The translations under genes were made by a program, and so were the position numbers. The notes beneath the pieces are model-generated. The model was given only the letters and a program-made list of their open reading frames with translations, had not been told where the DNA came from and ran no database searches. Positions 1 through 8,870 of a DNA stretch of 64,000 nt are shown in pieces. Source of the DNA: an uncultured Spartobacteria bacterium (GTDB taxonomy: Bacteria; Verrucomicrobiota; Verrucomicrobiia; Chthoniobacterales; JAATET01); the NCBI GenBank assembly GCA_938011325.1, contig CALLUD010000011.1, positions 62,001 through 126,000 of the forward strand, read 5' to 3'. Positions within the stretch are counted from its first letter, which is position 1, and every line of letters begins with the position of its first letter.

Positions 1-1041
1 GGCGAAGTCCTGACCATCCGCACAGACGTCACCGTGCTCGCGACCGGCGGTTGTGGGAAGGTTTACCTTTATTCCACGAACCCCGACATCGCCACGGGGG
101 ACGGCGTGGCCATGGCCTGGAGGGCCGGCGCGACGATCGCGAACATGGAATTCATCCAGTTCCATCCGACCTGCCTCTATCATCCGCAGGCCAAGACGTA
201 TCTCATCACCGAGGCCCTCCGCGGCGAAGGCGGCATCCTCATCGACAAGAACGGCCGGCGGTTCATGGAGAATCACCACCCGCTCAAGGAACTCGCCCCG
301 CGCGACATCGTGGCCCGCGCGATCGATGCCGAGATGAAACGCACCGGCTCGGCGTGCATGTATCTCGACATTTCACACAAGCCCGCCGACTTCCTCCGCG
401 AGCGCTTCCCAAACGCCTACCAAACCTGCCTGAAATACGGCATCGACCTCACCTCCGAGCCGATTCCGATCGTTCCCGCCGCCCATTATCAATGCGGCGG
501 CGTAAAGACCGACCTGAATGGCGAAACCAGCCTGCGCGGACTTTACGCCATCGGCGAGGCCGCCTGCACCGGCCTCCATGGCGCCAACCGCCTCGCCAGC
601 AATTCCCTGCTCGAGGCCCTCGTCCTTGCCCATCGCGCCTTCGAGAAATCCACCAGAAACCGCCCGCCCCGGGCCACCTACAATCTGCCGGAATGGCGCG
701 CCGGCCAGGTCACCGACGTCGACGAGCTGGTCGTCATCTACCACAACTGGGACGAGATCCGGCGGCTCATGTGGGACTACGTGGGCATCGTCCGCACCGA
801 CAAACGCCTCCTCCGGGCCGCCACCCGGCTGCGAAATCTCCACGCCGAGGTGCAGGAGTTTTACTGGAATTTCAAGGTCACCACGGACCTCCTCGAGTTG
901 CGCAATCTCGTCGATGTGGCATCCTTGATCGTCGACTGCGCCCAGAGCCGAAAGGAAAGTCGCGGGCTCCATTTCACCCTCGACTACCCGGAAACCGACG
1001 ACCGGAAATTCGGGCGCGACACCACGATCCGGCGGACTTGA
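1..1041 (+). CDS. nadB: L-aspartate oxidase, C-terminal part
   Basis: Flavoenzyme that oxidises L-aspartate to iminoaspartate, the first step of de novo NAD synthesis, in the cytoplasm. The reading frame is open from base 1, so the N-terminal FAD-binding domain lies outside the window. Visible are the FAD-side ATGGCGKVY segment, the capping-domain stretch IQFHPT, the ITEALRGEG motif, and the GLHGANRLASNSLLE signature near the end of the FAD domain, followed by a helical C-terminal domain. These distinguish it from fumarate reductase and succinate dehydrogenase flavoproteins, where the last signature differs. It ends with TGA at 1039-1041. No nadA or nadC is visible here. The call is firm; only the 5' extent is unknown. 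Confidence 0.95.
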   Translation, partial: GEVLTIRTDVTVLATGGCGKVYLYSTNPDIATGDGVAMAWRAGATIANMEFIQFHPTCLYHPQAKTYLITEALRGEGGILIDKNGRRFMENHHPLKELAPRDIVARAIDAEMKRTGSACMYLDISHKPADFLRERFPNAYQTCLKYGIDLTSEPIPIVPAAHYQCGGVKTDLNGETSLRGLYAIGEAACTGLHGANRLASNSLLEALVLAHRAFEKSTRNRPPRATYNLPEWRAGQVTDVDELVVIYHNWDEIRRLMWDYVGIVRTDKRLLRAATRLRNLHAEVQEFYWNFKVTTDLLELRNLVDVASLIVDCAQSRKESRGLHFTLDYPETDDRKFGRDTTIRRT

Positions 1042-1086
1042 GCGCGCTCCATTCCCCGCACCACTCTCGATTTTACTCTTGCAACC

Positions 1087-1962
1087 ATGTTTCCCCTGAC
1101 CCATAAACCCCGCCTGATGCGACACCTGAAGGGAATCCTTACAGGACTGACGGTGGCATTCGTCGCCATGGCTTCGCCGACGACGGCTCGCGCGGAATCC
1201 GCCCTCTCCTCGGGATCGGACTTTGCCAAATACGCGATGAAGCTCCGCGAGAAGGCGCTTCTGAAGATCGAGCCCCAGGTCACCACCTCGCGCACGTTCT
1301 CCTTTGGCTTCAACAAATACCCCTGGAAGCGGAACATTGTGACCACCGTTTTCTGGGTCGGTGAGCACGCCGCTCCGAACAACCCTGTTCCCAACTACAA
1401 GAGTTCGTGGGACCCGAATTGGGCGAAAAACTACGGCGGCTACGACAATCCCGATCCCGCCGCCCGCCGCAACTTCATCCCGAAGGACTTCGTCCCCCGC
1501 CAGAATCCCTTTTACGTGGCGCTCCCCTATAACGACGTCACCCGCGGCACCACGAAACCCGAATCCCGCCGTGTGATTCCCTGGTTCCGCGAAGCCTTCG
1601 AGCGCGAAGGCAAATCCGTCTGCAAGGGCCGCTGGGTCGCCATCCGCTACAAAGGCCGCGTCGCCTATGCCCAGTGGGAGGATTGCGGTCCGTTCCGCAC
1701 CGACCATTGGCAGTATGTCTTCGGCAACGAACGGCCGAAGCCCAACCTGAACCAGGGCGCCGGCCTCGACGTGTCCCCGGCCGTTCGCGACTACCTTGGA
1801 ATGAAGAGCAAGGACGTCTGCGACTGGAAATTCGTCGACTTCAAGGACGTACCGAAAGGCCCCTGGTCGAAATACGGCGACAACAACACCTTCGTCCTCC
1901 AGAGCCGCGGCGAGAATCTCTACTACGTCGACCGCAACAACGCGGCGAGCGCCCGGCGATAA
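1087..1962 (+). CDS. secreted protein with a possible RlpA-like double-psi beta-barrel
   Basis: 291 residues. The N-terminus has a basic stretch, a hydrophobic core (about residues 14-30) and a TARA-type signal-peptidase site, so export is expected. Codon 11 is an alternative start. The mature part is rich in Trp, Tyr, Lys and Pro. Around residues 195-245 the order AYAQWEDCGPF, then GAGLDVSPAVRDYLGM, then VCDWKFVDF resembles the RlpA/expansin double-psi beta-barrel core (a GP motif followed by a DLS-type motif). That fold match is from memory and weak. Cys residues near 179, 199 and 244 could form a disulfide. Function is unknown; a cell-envelope role is possible. It stands between nadB and a pair of secreted paralogues, with a hairpin behind it. 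Confidence 0.6.
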   Translation: MFPLTHKPRLMRHLKGILTGLTVAFVAMASPTTARAESALSSGSDFAKYAMKLREKALLKIEPQVTTSRTFSFGFNKYPWKRNIVTTVFWVGEHAAPNNPVPNYKSSWDPNWAKNYGGYDNPDPAARRNFIPKDFVPRQNPFYVALPYNDVTRGTTKPESRRVIPWFREAFEREGKSVCKGRWVAIRYKGRVAYAQWEDCGPFRTDHWQYVFGNERPKPNLNQGAGLDVSPAVRDYLGMKSKDVCDWKFVDFKDVPKGPWSKYGDNNTFVLQSRGENLYYVDRNNAASARR

Positions 1963-1979
1963 TCCGTCCGCCCTCCCCT

Positions 1980-1999
1980 GCGGCACTTTCTTGTGCCGC
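1980..1999 (+). terminator. inverted-repeat hairpin behind the secreted protein gene
   Basis: Perfect 7-bp arms GCGGCAC/GTGCCGC around a TTTCTT loop, 18 bases after the stop at 1962. There is no T-run after the stem, so termination is uncertain; it could instead be a processing or mRNA-stabilising hairpin. Confidence 0.35.
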
Positions 2000-2026
2000 C
2001 AGATTATCCGGGTCAAATCTACCGCG

Positions 2027-2521
2027 ATGAAAAGGTTGCTCGCTCTGGCTGTCGTTTCTTTTGTCGCGCTCACCCAACCCCTCCGTGCCGCCGCGGACTT
2101 CTCCAAGTTCGAAGGCACCTACCAAGGAAACTACTCCCTGGTGGGGAGCGGCATGAGCTACCCCGGGAAGCTCACTGCCGTGGTCACGCCCTCGAAAAAC
2201 GGAAAGGCCGCCACCGTGGTTCTGTATGGGTCGGTGACCCAAGGCGGAGTGACGATCGCGTCCTATGGGAAGTTCACCTTGAAATCCAATCGCAAGGTTT
2301 CCTCGAACAGCGTGTTGCTCGGTTACATTGCCCTCTTCCCCGCCAGCGCGAAATACGCGGGACAAAAAGACACCTTCAAATTCACCCTCAGCGCAGCCTC
2401 AGTGGGCGCGTCCGTGAACTACACCCTCAAATTCACCGGTAAAAAGCTGGTCTTGAAGGGCTCCGGCACCATCGCCGGAAGCCCATTAACAATCAGCCTT
2501 AACGCGAAGAAGAAGAAATAA
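2027..2521 (+). CDS. small secreted protein, first of a tandem pair
   Basis: 164 residues starting MKRLLALAVV, with a clear signal peptide ending near the LRAAA site. The mature part begins DFSKFEGTYQGNY and is predicted beta-rich, with alternating hydrophobic residues, many Ser/Thr/Gly and a Lys-rich tail of four lysines. The GTY-G-Y start resembles lipocalin-like or other small beta-barrel secreted proteins, but I cannot assign a family. It is clearly homologous to the next gene: both share the segment LKFTGKKLVLKG near the C-terminus and the PSKNGK motif. An in-frame upstream TTG at 1991 was rejected because it would bury the signal peptide. Function unknown. Confidence 0.7.
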   Translation: MKRLLALAVVSFVALTQPLRAAADFSKFEGTYQGNYSLVGSGMSYPGKLTAVVTPSKNGKAATVVLYGSVTQGGVTIASYGKFTLKSNRKVSSNSVLLGYIALFPASAKYAGQKDTFKFTLSAASVGASVNYTLKFTGKKLVLKGSGTIAGSPLTISLNAKKKK

Positions 2522-2632
2522 CCCACGTCTGCTGACGGCGACTCGTGGAACGCCGGCGGATCTCAAGAGCGACGGCTGAATTTATTTAGCCGGAAACTTG
2601 TTGCTACAAATTATTTGGGTAGGTTTTCGTCG

Positions 2633-3127
2633 ATGAAAACCTTGCTCGCCCTCGCTGTCGTCGCGCTCGTCTCCCTTGCCCGGCCTCTCCCTGCTGCCAC
2701 GGATTTCTCGGAATTTGCAGGCACCTACAAAGGAAACTACCAATTCGTGGCGGACTCCATCGTTCTCAGCGGAAAACTCGAGGCCGTCGCCACCCCGTCA
2801 AAGAACGGAAAGTCCGTCACTGTGGTAATCTCCGGGGCAGCCTCGCAGGGGCCCCAGAGCGTCGCATCCTATGCGAAGATCAAGTTGAACTCGGCAAACC
2901 GGAAAATCAGCATGAACAGCGTGCTGGTCGGTTATTACGTCCTCCTCCCGGGCAACGGAAAATTTACGGGGAAGAAGAACAAGTTAAAATTCACTGTCAG
3001 CGAGGGCTCGTTGAGCGCAACCATGAGCTATGTTCTCAAGTTTACCGGCAAGAAGCTGGTCTTGAAAGGCACCGGGAACGCGGCCTCGACCCCGATCACC
3101 GTCACCTTCAACGGGAAAAAGAAATAG
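2633..3127 (+). CDS. small secreted protein, second of a tandem pair
   Basis: 164 residues starting MKTLLALAVVAL, with a signal peptide ending near PAAT. It matches the preceding gene along its whole length: DFSEFAGTYKGNYQF, TPSKNGKS, YAKIKLNS, VLVGYYVLLPG and LKFTGKKLVLKGTG all have counterparts. This is a tandem duplication with considerable divergence. The 111-base gap between them carries no obvious terminator, so co-transcription is possible. The upstream in-frame start at 2615 was rejected in favour of the ATG that gives a normal signal peptide. Function unknown; probably periplasmic or surface-exposed. Confidence 0.7.
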   Translation: MKTLLALAVVALVSLARPLPAATDFSEFAGTYKGNYQFVADSIVLSGKLEAVATPSKNGKSVTVVISGAASQGPQSVASYAKIKLNSANRKISMNSVLVGYYVLLPGNGKFTGKKNKLKFTVSEGSLSATMSYVLKFTGKKLVLKGTGNAASTPITVTFNGKKK

Positions 3128-3138
3128 CCCATCATGGC

Positions 3139-3166
3139 GAGGCCGCCCCGTTTCCGAGGCGGCCTC
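3139..3166. terminator. palindrome between the secreted gene and RNase P RNA
   Basis: Arms GAGGCCGCC (3139-3147) and GGCGGCCTC (3158-3166) are exact inverted repeats with a 10-base loop. It lies between convergent transcripts, just past the 3' end of rnpB and just after the stop at 3127. No strict T-run follows on either strand, but the position suits a shared terminator. Confidence 0.5.
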
Positions 3167-3167
3167 C

Positions 3168-3547
3168 GTTGGCTGGCTGTAAGCCGGATTCTGTCCACCC
3201 GCCGGAGCGGGCTGTGCGGTCATTTCTCTAAGCGACTAATACCCGGGGTCTCGCTCTCGGCTCTCACCTCGAGCATCCGGACAGGCTGCCCGTTCCCCTG
3301 TTCTGTCTTGCACCGCCTGGGGTTTTTCGTGCCCCCGTCATTACTGACGGGGCGGTGGGCTCTTACCCCGCCTTTTCACCCTTACCGGCCGGGAGTCCCG
3401 ACCGGCGGTATGTTTTCTGTGACACTTTCCGTCGAAGCGGACTTGCGCCCGCTCCTCCCGCGCATTCTACGCGGCAGGTTGCCTTGTGGTGTCCGGACTT
3501 TCCTCCCGCCTGCCTCGCGGCAGACGAGCGACCGCCCGCCAGTCGTG
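3168..3547 (-). ncRNA. rnpB: RNase P RNA (bacterial type A)
   Basis: Catalytic RNA that removes tRNA 5' leaders. Read on the minus strand, the conserved 5' core GGAGGAAAGTCCGGAC (about 3506-3491) is followed by GGTAAGGGTGAAA and GGTAAGAGCCCACC, then by the 3' core ACAGAATCCGGCTTA (about 3196-3178). The ends were placed from the P1 helix: CTGGC near 3542-3538 pairs with GCCAG near 3177-3173. The length of about 380 nt is normal. Conserved elements are in the correct order and spacing. The exact ends are uncertain by several bases. Confidence 0.93.
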
Positions 3548-3635
3548 AAAACTTCTCTCCAGAGGAATGATTTCGCAAGCCCCGGAACAAACTTTCGCCA
3601 AAACCACCTCCCGGAAAATCCGGATCGCAATCGTC

Positions 3636-6600
3636 TCAGTGAAAATCGTGGGAGGCGGGCATCGTCGTCTGCGCCCCGAATGGCAGCCGCTCGATGTGCC
3701 GGGCTTTCACGTGAATGACCCGGTCGACATTCTGCACCTCGCCGCGAATCCGCAAAAATCGCTCCTGCGTAATCACAAGCCGCAGTTTCTCGAACAGCGC
3801 CGGAGTCACCACCGCATTCGCGACTCCGGTCTCGTCTTCGAGGCTGATGAACACAAATCCCTTTGCCGTGCCCGGCCGCTGACGGCAGATCACCAGCCCG
3901 CCGATGCACACGCGCGTTCCGTTTTTCGCCTGCCGCAAATCCGCCGCACGCCAGAGCTCCGGAAACTGCTCGCGGACCAATGCCATCGGGTGCGGCCCCG
4001 TCGTCACACCCGACCCCGCGTAGTCTGCATTCATCCGTTCCAGTGCCGTCATCACTTCCAGCGGAGCCAGTCCGACCTCGTCGTCCTCGAACAACTCGCC
4101 ATTCCGCACCGGTCGCTCCACCAGCCACAGGCTCTCGCGACGATGTTCGCCCAGCCCATTCAGTGCACCCAGCCGCGCCAGGGTTCGCGCCGCATCCCGG
4201 CTCACGCGCACACGGCGTTTGAAATCCTCGATGGACTCGAACTTCCACCGCCTCCGCTCCTCCACGATTCGCGTCGCCTCCGCCGCGCCCAGCCCCTTCA
4301 CCATGTTCAACCCGAGCCGGATCGTCTGATCATCCTCCACCGTGCATTGCACGTCCGAATCCAGCACCGAGACCGGCCGCACCTTCACTCCATGTGCCTT
4401 CGCGTCCCGCACGAGCGTGGACGGCGAGTAAAATCCCATCGGCTGGTTGTTCAGCAGCGCCGCATAAAACTCCGGCGCCCGATGCGCCTTCATCCACGCA
4501 CTCGCATACGCGATGTAGGCGAAGCTGATCGCATGGCTCTCGGGAAATCCGTAAACTGAAAACGCCTGGACCGATTGCACGATCCGCTCGGCGGTCTCCG
4601 TCGCGACACCACGGCGCGCCATCGCCTCCCGCAGTTTTTTGCAAATCCGCACCATCTTCTCGTGCGAGCGATGGAAGCTCAGCGCCTTCTTGAGCTCCGC
4701 AATTTCCTGCCCGCTGAAGCCCGCCAGCTGAATCGCCATGGCCAGCATTTGCTCCTGAAACAATGGCACACCCATCGTGCGCTCGAGCAGCGGCACCAGC
4801 TTCCGTCCGATCTCGCTCTCCGGATCGACGCCGAAATACTCCACCCCCTCGCGCCCCATTCGCCGCGCCAGATAGGGGTGCACCATTCCGCCCTGGATCG
4901 GCCCCGGACGGATGATCGCGATCTGGATCGCGATGTCGTAAAAATTCTTCGGCTGCAGACGGGGCAGCGTCGCCATCTGCGCGCGACTCTCAACCTGAAA
5001 CAACCCGATGGTATCCGCCTCGCCCAGCATCGCATAGGTCCTCGGATCGTTTTCCGGGAGGTTGTAGAAATCATACGTGTCCCGCCGTCGCTCGCCGGCC
5101 AGCGCAAAGGCATCCTGCATCACCGCCATCATTCCGAGCCCGAGAAGGTCCACCTTGATGATGCCCAGGTCCTCGCAATCATTTTTGTCCCATTGCGCGA
5201 CCACGCGCCCGGGCATCGACGCCCGCTCCAGCGGCACGACGGAACTCAGCGCATTCTGGCAGATGATCATTCCGCCCGAATGCTGCCCGAGATGCCGCGG
5301 CAACCCGTAAATCTGCTGGCAAAGCTCCAGCGCAGCACGCCAGCGTGGATTCCTCCGCGAGATCCCGGCCTGCGCGATCTGCTCACCGAGTGGCAACGAC
5401 TCGGGAAAATCGCCGTTCGCATAAAGATCCGAAAACCGGCTCAGAATCTCCGGCGGAAAATTGAGCGCCTTGCCCACCTCGCGCATCGCGCTCCGGCCGC
5501 GGAACGTGATCACGTTCGCCGTCATTGCCGCGCCGTGCTCGCCGTAACGTTGATACACCTCCTGGATCACCTGCTCGCGCCGGTCGCCGCTCGGCAGGTC
5601 GAGGTCGATATCCGGCCACGAGGGACGTTCCTGCCCCGGCAGCGGAGGCGCAAGAAATCGCTCGAACAGCAGCTCGTATTTCATCGGATCGCACGCCGTG
5701 ATCCCGAGGCAGAAGCACACGGCACTGTTCGCCGCACTGCCGCGCCCCTGCACGAGAATGCCCTGCCGCCGGCAGTATTCGACGATGTCCCAGACGATCA
5801 AAAAGTAACCCGAGAATCCCAGCCGCGCGATGAGCTCCAGTTCCTCATTGAGCTTGCGCCGCACCTTCCCGCTCACCTTCCCGCGGTATCTGCGCATCGC
5901 CGACCACCACGTCTGCCGGCGCAGCATTGCGTTCATCTGCTCGTGGCTCATGCCTCGATACCGCGGAAATTCATAGCCCAGTTTCTCGAGCGAAAATTCC
6001 AGCCGATCCGCCACCCGTGCGGTGTTTGCCACGGCCTCCGGACGATCCGCGAAGAGCGCGATCATTTCCGCGCCGGACTTCAAATGCCGCCGGTCGTTGC
6101 AGCTGAGAAGCCGGCCCGCCGCGTCGAGATGCGTGTGATGCCGCGCGCAGGTGAACACATCGAGCACACGTCGCTGGGACGGCTCGGCATAGCACACTCC
6201 TCCCGTTGCCACGACCGGCAGGTGCATCGCCTCCGCCAGATCCGCCAGAGCGTCGATGCGCCTCTCCTCGCCGCGCACCAGATTCCGCTGCAATTCGACA
6301 AACACATTCTCCCGCCCAAACGCCGCAACGAGCCGCTCCACCACGTTGCGCGCGGTCGCGAAATCCTCCTCATCGATGCTTCGCACCACCGCGCCATCCT
6401 CGTCCCCCGTCAGCGCGAGCAATCCCTCCGCAAATTCCCCCAGCTCGTCCCAACGCACCGCGCTTTCCTTCTTCGTGCCGCGCAATTTCGCGCGCGTGAT
6501 GAGCCGGCAGAGATTCTGGTAACCCGTGCGATTCGCCACGAGCACCGGCACCACCGATCCATCCTCCATGGTCAGCTCCGCGCCAACCCGCGCGGAAATG

Positions 6601-6773
6601 CCATGCTCCTTCGCCCGCCCGTGCAACCGCGGCGCTCCGTAAACACCATCCCGGTCGCAGAGCGCGATGGTGTCGAGACCGCGCTGCGCCGCCACGTCCA
6701 CGAGGTTCTCCGGCTGCGCCGCGCCACGCAAAAAGCTGAAGGCGCTGCGCGCGTGAAGCTCAACATACCTCAT
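3636..6773 (-). CDS. dnaE2: error-prone DNA polymerase III alpha subunit (DnaE2/ImuC)
   Basis: Translesion C-family polymerase of the SOS mutasome. About 1045 residues, shorter than replicative DnaE. The N-terminal PHP domain begins YVELHARSAFSFLRGA, followed by ALCDRDGVYG. The polymerase core has GRGSAANSAVCFCLGIT and PDIDLDLPSGDRREQV, which carries the catalytic Asp pair, then LGQHSGGM and DLLGLGMM; an HhH region and an OB-fold (RVCIGGLVICRQRPGTAKGF) follow. The ATG at 6773 was chosen over the GTG at 6779. The gene overlaps imuB and is last in lexA-imuA-imuB-dnaE2. In this family DnaE2 needs ImuB to reach the sliding clamp. Expected to be induced by DNA damage. Confidence 0.95.
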   Translation of the reverse strand: MRYVELHARSAFSFLRGAAQPENLVDVAAQRGLDTIALCDRDGVYGAPRLHGRAKEHGISARVGAELTMEDGSVVPVLVANRTGYQNLCRLITRAKLRGTKKESAVRWDELGEFAEGLLALTGDEDGAVVRSIDEEDFATARNVVERLVAAFGRENVFVELQRNLVRGEERRIDALADLAEAMHLPVVATGGVCYAEPSQRRVLDVFTCARHHTHLDAAGRLLSCNDRRHLKSGAEMIALFADRPEAVANTARVADRLEFSLEKLGYEFPRYRGMSHEQMNAMLRRQTWWSAMRRYRGKVSGKVRRKLNEELELIARLGFSGYFLIVWDIVEYCRRQGILVQGRGSAANSAVCFCLGITACDPMKYELLFERFLAPPLPGQERPSWPDIDLDLPSGDRREQVIQEVYQRYGEHGAAMTANVITFRGRSAMREVGKALNFPPEILSRFSDLYANGDFPESLPLGEQIAQAGISRRNPRWRAALELCQQIYGLPRHLGQHSGGMIICQNALSSVVPLERASMPGRVVAQWDKNDCEDLGIIKVDLLGLGMMAVMQDAFALAGERRRDTYDFYNLPENDPRTYAMLGEADTIGLFQVESRAQMATLPRLQPKNFYDIAIQIAIIRPGPIQGGMVHPYLARRMGREGVEYFGVDPESEIGRKLVPLLERTMGVPLFQEQMLAMAIQLAGFSGQEIAELKKALSFHRSHEKMVRICKKLREAMARRGVATETAERIVQSVQAFSVYGFPESHAISFAYIAYASAWMKAHRAPEFYAALLNNQPMGFYSPSTLVRDAKAHGVKVRPVSVLDSDVQCTVEDDQTIRLGLNMVKGLGAAEATRIVEERRRWKFESIEDFKRRVRVSRDAARTLARLGALNGLGEHRRESLWLVERPVRNGELFEDDEVGLAPLEVMTALERMNADYAGSGVTTGPHPMALVREQFPELWRAADLRQAKNGTRVCIGGLVICRQRPGTAKGFVFISLEDETGVANAVVTPALFEKLRLVITQERFLRIRGEVQNVDRVIHVKARHIERLPFGAQTTMPASHDFH

Positions 6774-8196
6774 ACGCACCCTCCAGTCGCCAGCGTCCCG
6801 TGGCGTCCTTCGAAATCCGCAAAAGATCGCCGCTGACCAGTTCGACGTCCCATTCCTCGGTCATCCACGGCTGCGCGTCCCACCAATCGCCCGAGAGGCA
6901 ATAGGGACCCGCCGAGTTCGCCACCGGCCCCAGCTTCTCCAGCCACATGGGGCGGCCCTGCGAAAGCTTCACGCCGATCGGCCGTCTGTCCCGTCGCAAC
7001 GGCAATCCATATTGCCGTCCGGGCGTTCCCGCGTCCGTCACTTCCGAAAATTCCTCGATGACAAATGCGTCCGGCCGATGAGTGTTCGCCGGTTGCGGCA
7101 CCCCGACCTCTCCGTCACCGACCAGCGCCTTGAGCTGCGCAAGCGTCTCGCCAAATTTGTTCGGATCGCGGAGCGCGCTCTCGAAAAGGTGCAATTGCCG
7201 CCCAGCCGCCCCGGCCGCCTCCACACTCAGCCGCACTCCGATCGGCTGATGCTCCAGCGTGAGCGACTCGAGGTGCGTCGAAAGAATGCGAAACCACACG
7301 TCCGCATCCGAAGTCGGAGAGGGAATCGAAAACGTTCGCGTGTAATCCGGTGCGCCATCCAGCGGGAGTGTCAGCGTCAGCGCGGAGGCGACCCGATAGC
7401 TGGCTCGCAGACGCGGCGCGAGAGAATCCACAAATCGCCGCAGCAAAAACAACAGTGGCTCGCTCGCTTCGATCGCGTAATCGAAGTCGAAGGCCTCCGC
7501 AAACTGCTCCACCGGACGCTCGAGCCGCAGCACGCGCCTGGAACGTCCACTCGCGCGCCGGCGCAACTCCGCCGCCTCCGCGCCAAGCCGCTCCACCACA
7601 TCCTGCGCAGGCAGTCTTAAAAACTCGCCGATCGTGCGAATGCCCCAGTCGTTGAAAATCTCCGCCAGCTCCGGAGACGGCTCGAGCACTTCCAACGGCA
7701 GCGCCGCGCAAAACGGCGCGCCATCGTAAACGACATTCACCGGCTCGGCGCGGAGAGCCGCAAGCCACGCGTGATCGGGATGCGGCGCGATGCCCACCCG
7801 CACGTGAAACCGCTCCGCCACAGCGCGCGCGATCATCTCCTCACCCATCCGCTGCCAGCACGCCCCCCTCGGTGCCCCGGTCAGGTCGAGCGTGCAAAGT
7901 CCGGGCATCGTCGACTCGACCCGTGGGGAAAATCCCATCGCCAGCTCGACCAGCAGCGCCTGGCATGCCGCCTCCTGCGCGGGCGAGCGCAGCACGATCT
8001 GCAAATCCGGGCACCGCCCCATTGCCTGCGCCGGCGTGAGCCCCGGTTGCACCCACGACCGCGCCGCGGCTTCGTTCACCTCGAGCAGGGTGCCCTTCCG
8101 CGCGTCACCATCCACCAGCGCAATCGGTCCGCTCAATTCCCGCCATCGCAACGCAGCCTGCAGCCGAAATTCCGGCAGCCACAACGCGCCAAACAT
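6760..8196 (-). CDS. imuB: ImuB, inactive Y-family polymerase-like protein
   Basis: About 478 residues, starting MFGALWLPEFRLQAALRW, the usual ImuB opening. In the known mutasome ImuB is a catalytically dead Y-family scaffold that links DnaE2, ImuA and the beta clamp. Consistent with that, the acidic catalytic triad of DinB is not evident: the SWVQPGLTPAQAMGRCPDL segment replaces the usual nucleotide-binding region. The HhH-like NDWGIRTIGEFLRLPAQDVVERLG is present near residues 175-200. The start is the ATG at 8196, which shares one base with the imuA stop (TGATG); an upstream GTG at 8226 would overlap imuA by 31 bases. It overlaps dnaE2 by 14 bases. Confidence 0.92.
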   Translation of the reverse strand: MFGALWLPEFRLQAALRWRELSGPIALVDGDARKGTLLEVNEAAARSWVQPGLTPAQAMGRCPDLQIVLRSPAQEAACQALLVELAMGFSPRVESTMPGLCTLDLTGAPRGACWQRMGEEMIARAVAERFHVRVGIAPHPDHAWLAALRAEPVNVVYDGAPFCAALPLEVLEPSPELAEIFNDWGIRTIGEFLRLPAQDVVERLGAEAAELRRRASGRSRRVLRLERPVEQFAEAFDFDYAIEASEPLLFLLRRFVDSLAPRLRASYRVASALTLTLPLDGAPDYTRTFSIPSPTSDADVWFRILSTHLESLTLEHQPIGVRLSVEAAGAAGRQLHLFESALRDPNKFGETLAQLKALVGDGEVGVPQPANTHRPDAFVIEEFSEVTDAGTPGRQYGLPLRRDRRPIGVKLSQGRPMWLEKLGPVANSAGPYCLSGDWWDAQPWMTEEWDVELVSGDLLRISKDATGRWRLEGAYEVC

Positions 8197-8870
8197 CACG
8201 CAATCCTCCGCTCCGCCGGACTCCACGCCGCGACGGATTTCTGCCGCACCCGCAGCGGCATTCGCACCGCCAGCTCGCGCCGCTTCACACGCATCGCGTC
8301 CAGCCCGAGCCGCCCTTCAGACTCGATGCGCACCCGCGCGCCTTCGACCATCGGCCATCGGCTCAGCACGACCATTGCCACACCCGAGCTTTCGACCACG
8401 CGCTGAAACCGATGCCAGACATTCGCCGGAATGCGCTTCAATTGCCCGACCGGCACGCCCTGCAGATCCAGCACGATGAGCGGCAGATTTCCATCGCGCA
8501 GCAGAAGATCCGCCGCCCGCAGCGCCTTGCGCGCCTCGTGGCAGCGCACCCAGAGCACGCGCCGCAGCAACGTGGCGTCCCAGTCCGCAGGCTCGAATTG
8601 ATCCGCCGCATCGATCAGCGCGAGATGCCATCCCTCGCGCGCGACCAGATCGAGCAGCACGGAAAGAAACAGCGATCCCTGCCCGGTCGAACCCGAAAAT
8701 TCGCTGACCGCCCCCTTGCGCAGACCGCCGGTTTCTCCGTCGAGCTGTGGCAGTCCCGTCGCCACGCACTCCCGTGCCACGGGCCGCGCCGCGCCAACCT
8801 GCGTTGCCTCCAGCTTCGCCCGCAGCGCCCGAAACGCCTCGAGCCGGACGATGTCACGTGCGGCTTCCAT
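8196..8870 (-). CDS. imuA: ImuA, RecA-like SOS mutagenesis protein
   Basis: 224 residues. RecA/SulA-like fold with the VATGLPQLDGETGGLRKGAVSEFSG opening typical of ImuA, and a degenerate P-loop at GSTGQGSLFL. The segment HLALIDAADQFEPADWDATLLRRVLWVRC is the usual RecA-like core with LLRRVLWVR, a recognisable ImuA stretch. It acts with ImuB and DnaE2 in induced mutagenesis; the exact biochemical role varies between species. Start ATG at 8870 overlaps the end of lexA by 17 bases, so translation is likely coupled. The C-terminus overlaps the imuB start by one base. Confidence 0.9.
   Translation of the reverse strand: MEAARDIVRLEAFRALRAKLEATQVGAARPVARECVATGLPQLDGETGGLRKGAVSEFSGSTGQGSLFLSVLLDLVAREGWHLALIDAADQFEPADWDATLLRRVLWVRCHEARKALRAADLLLRDGNLPLIVLDLQGVPVGQLKRIPANVWHRFQRVVESSGVAMVVLSRWPMVEGARVRIESEGRLGLDAMRVKRRELAVRMPLRVRQKSVAAWSPAERRIA

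Noticed and set aside
373..2118. Long open frame on the minus strand opposite nadB and the secreted gene
   Set aside because: Antisense shadow of GC-rich coding DNA; no motif, and the plus-strand genes are well supported.
4575..6836. Long open frame on the plus strand opposite dnaE2
   Set aside because: Antisense shadow; His/Arg-rich composition without domains.
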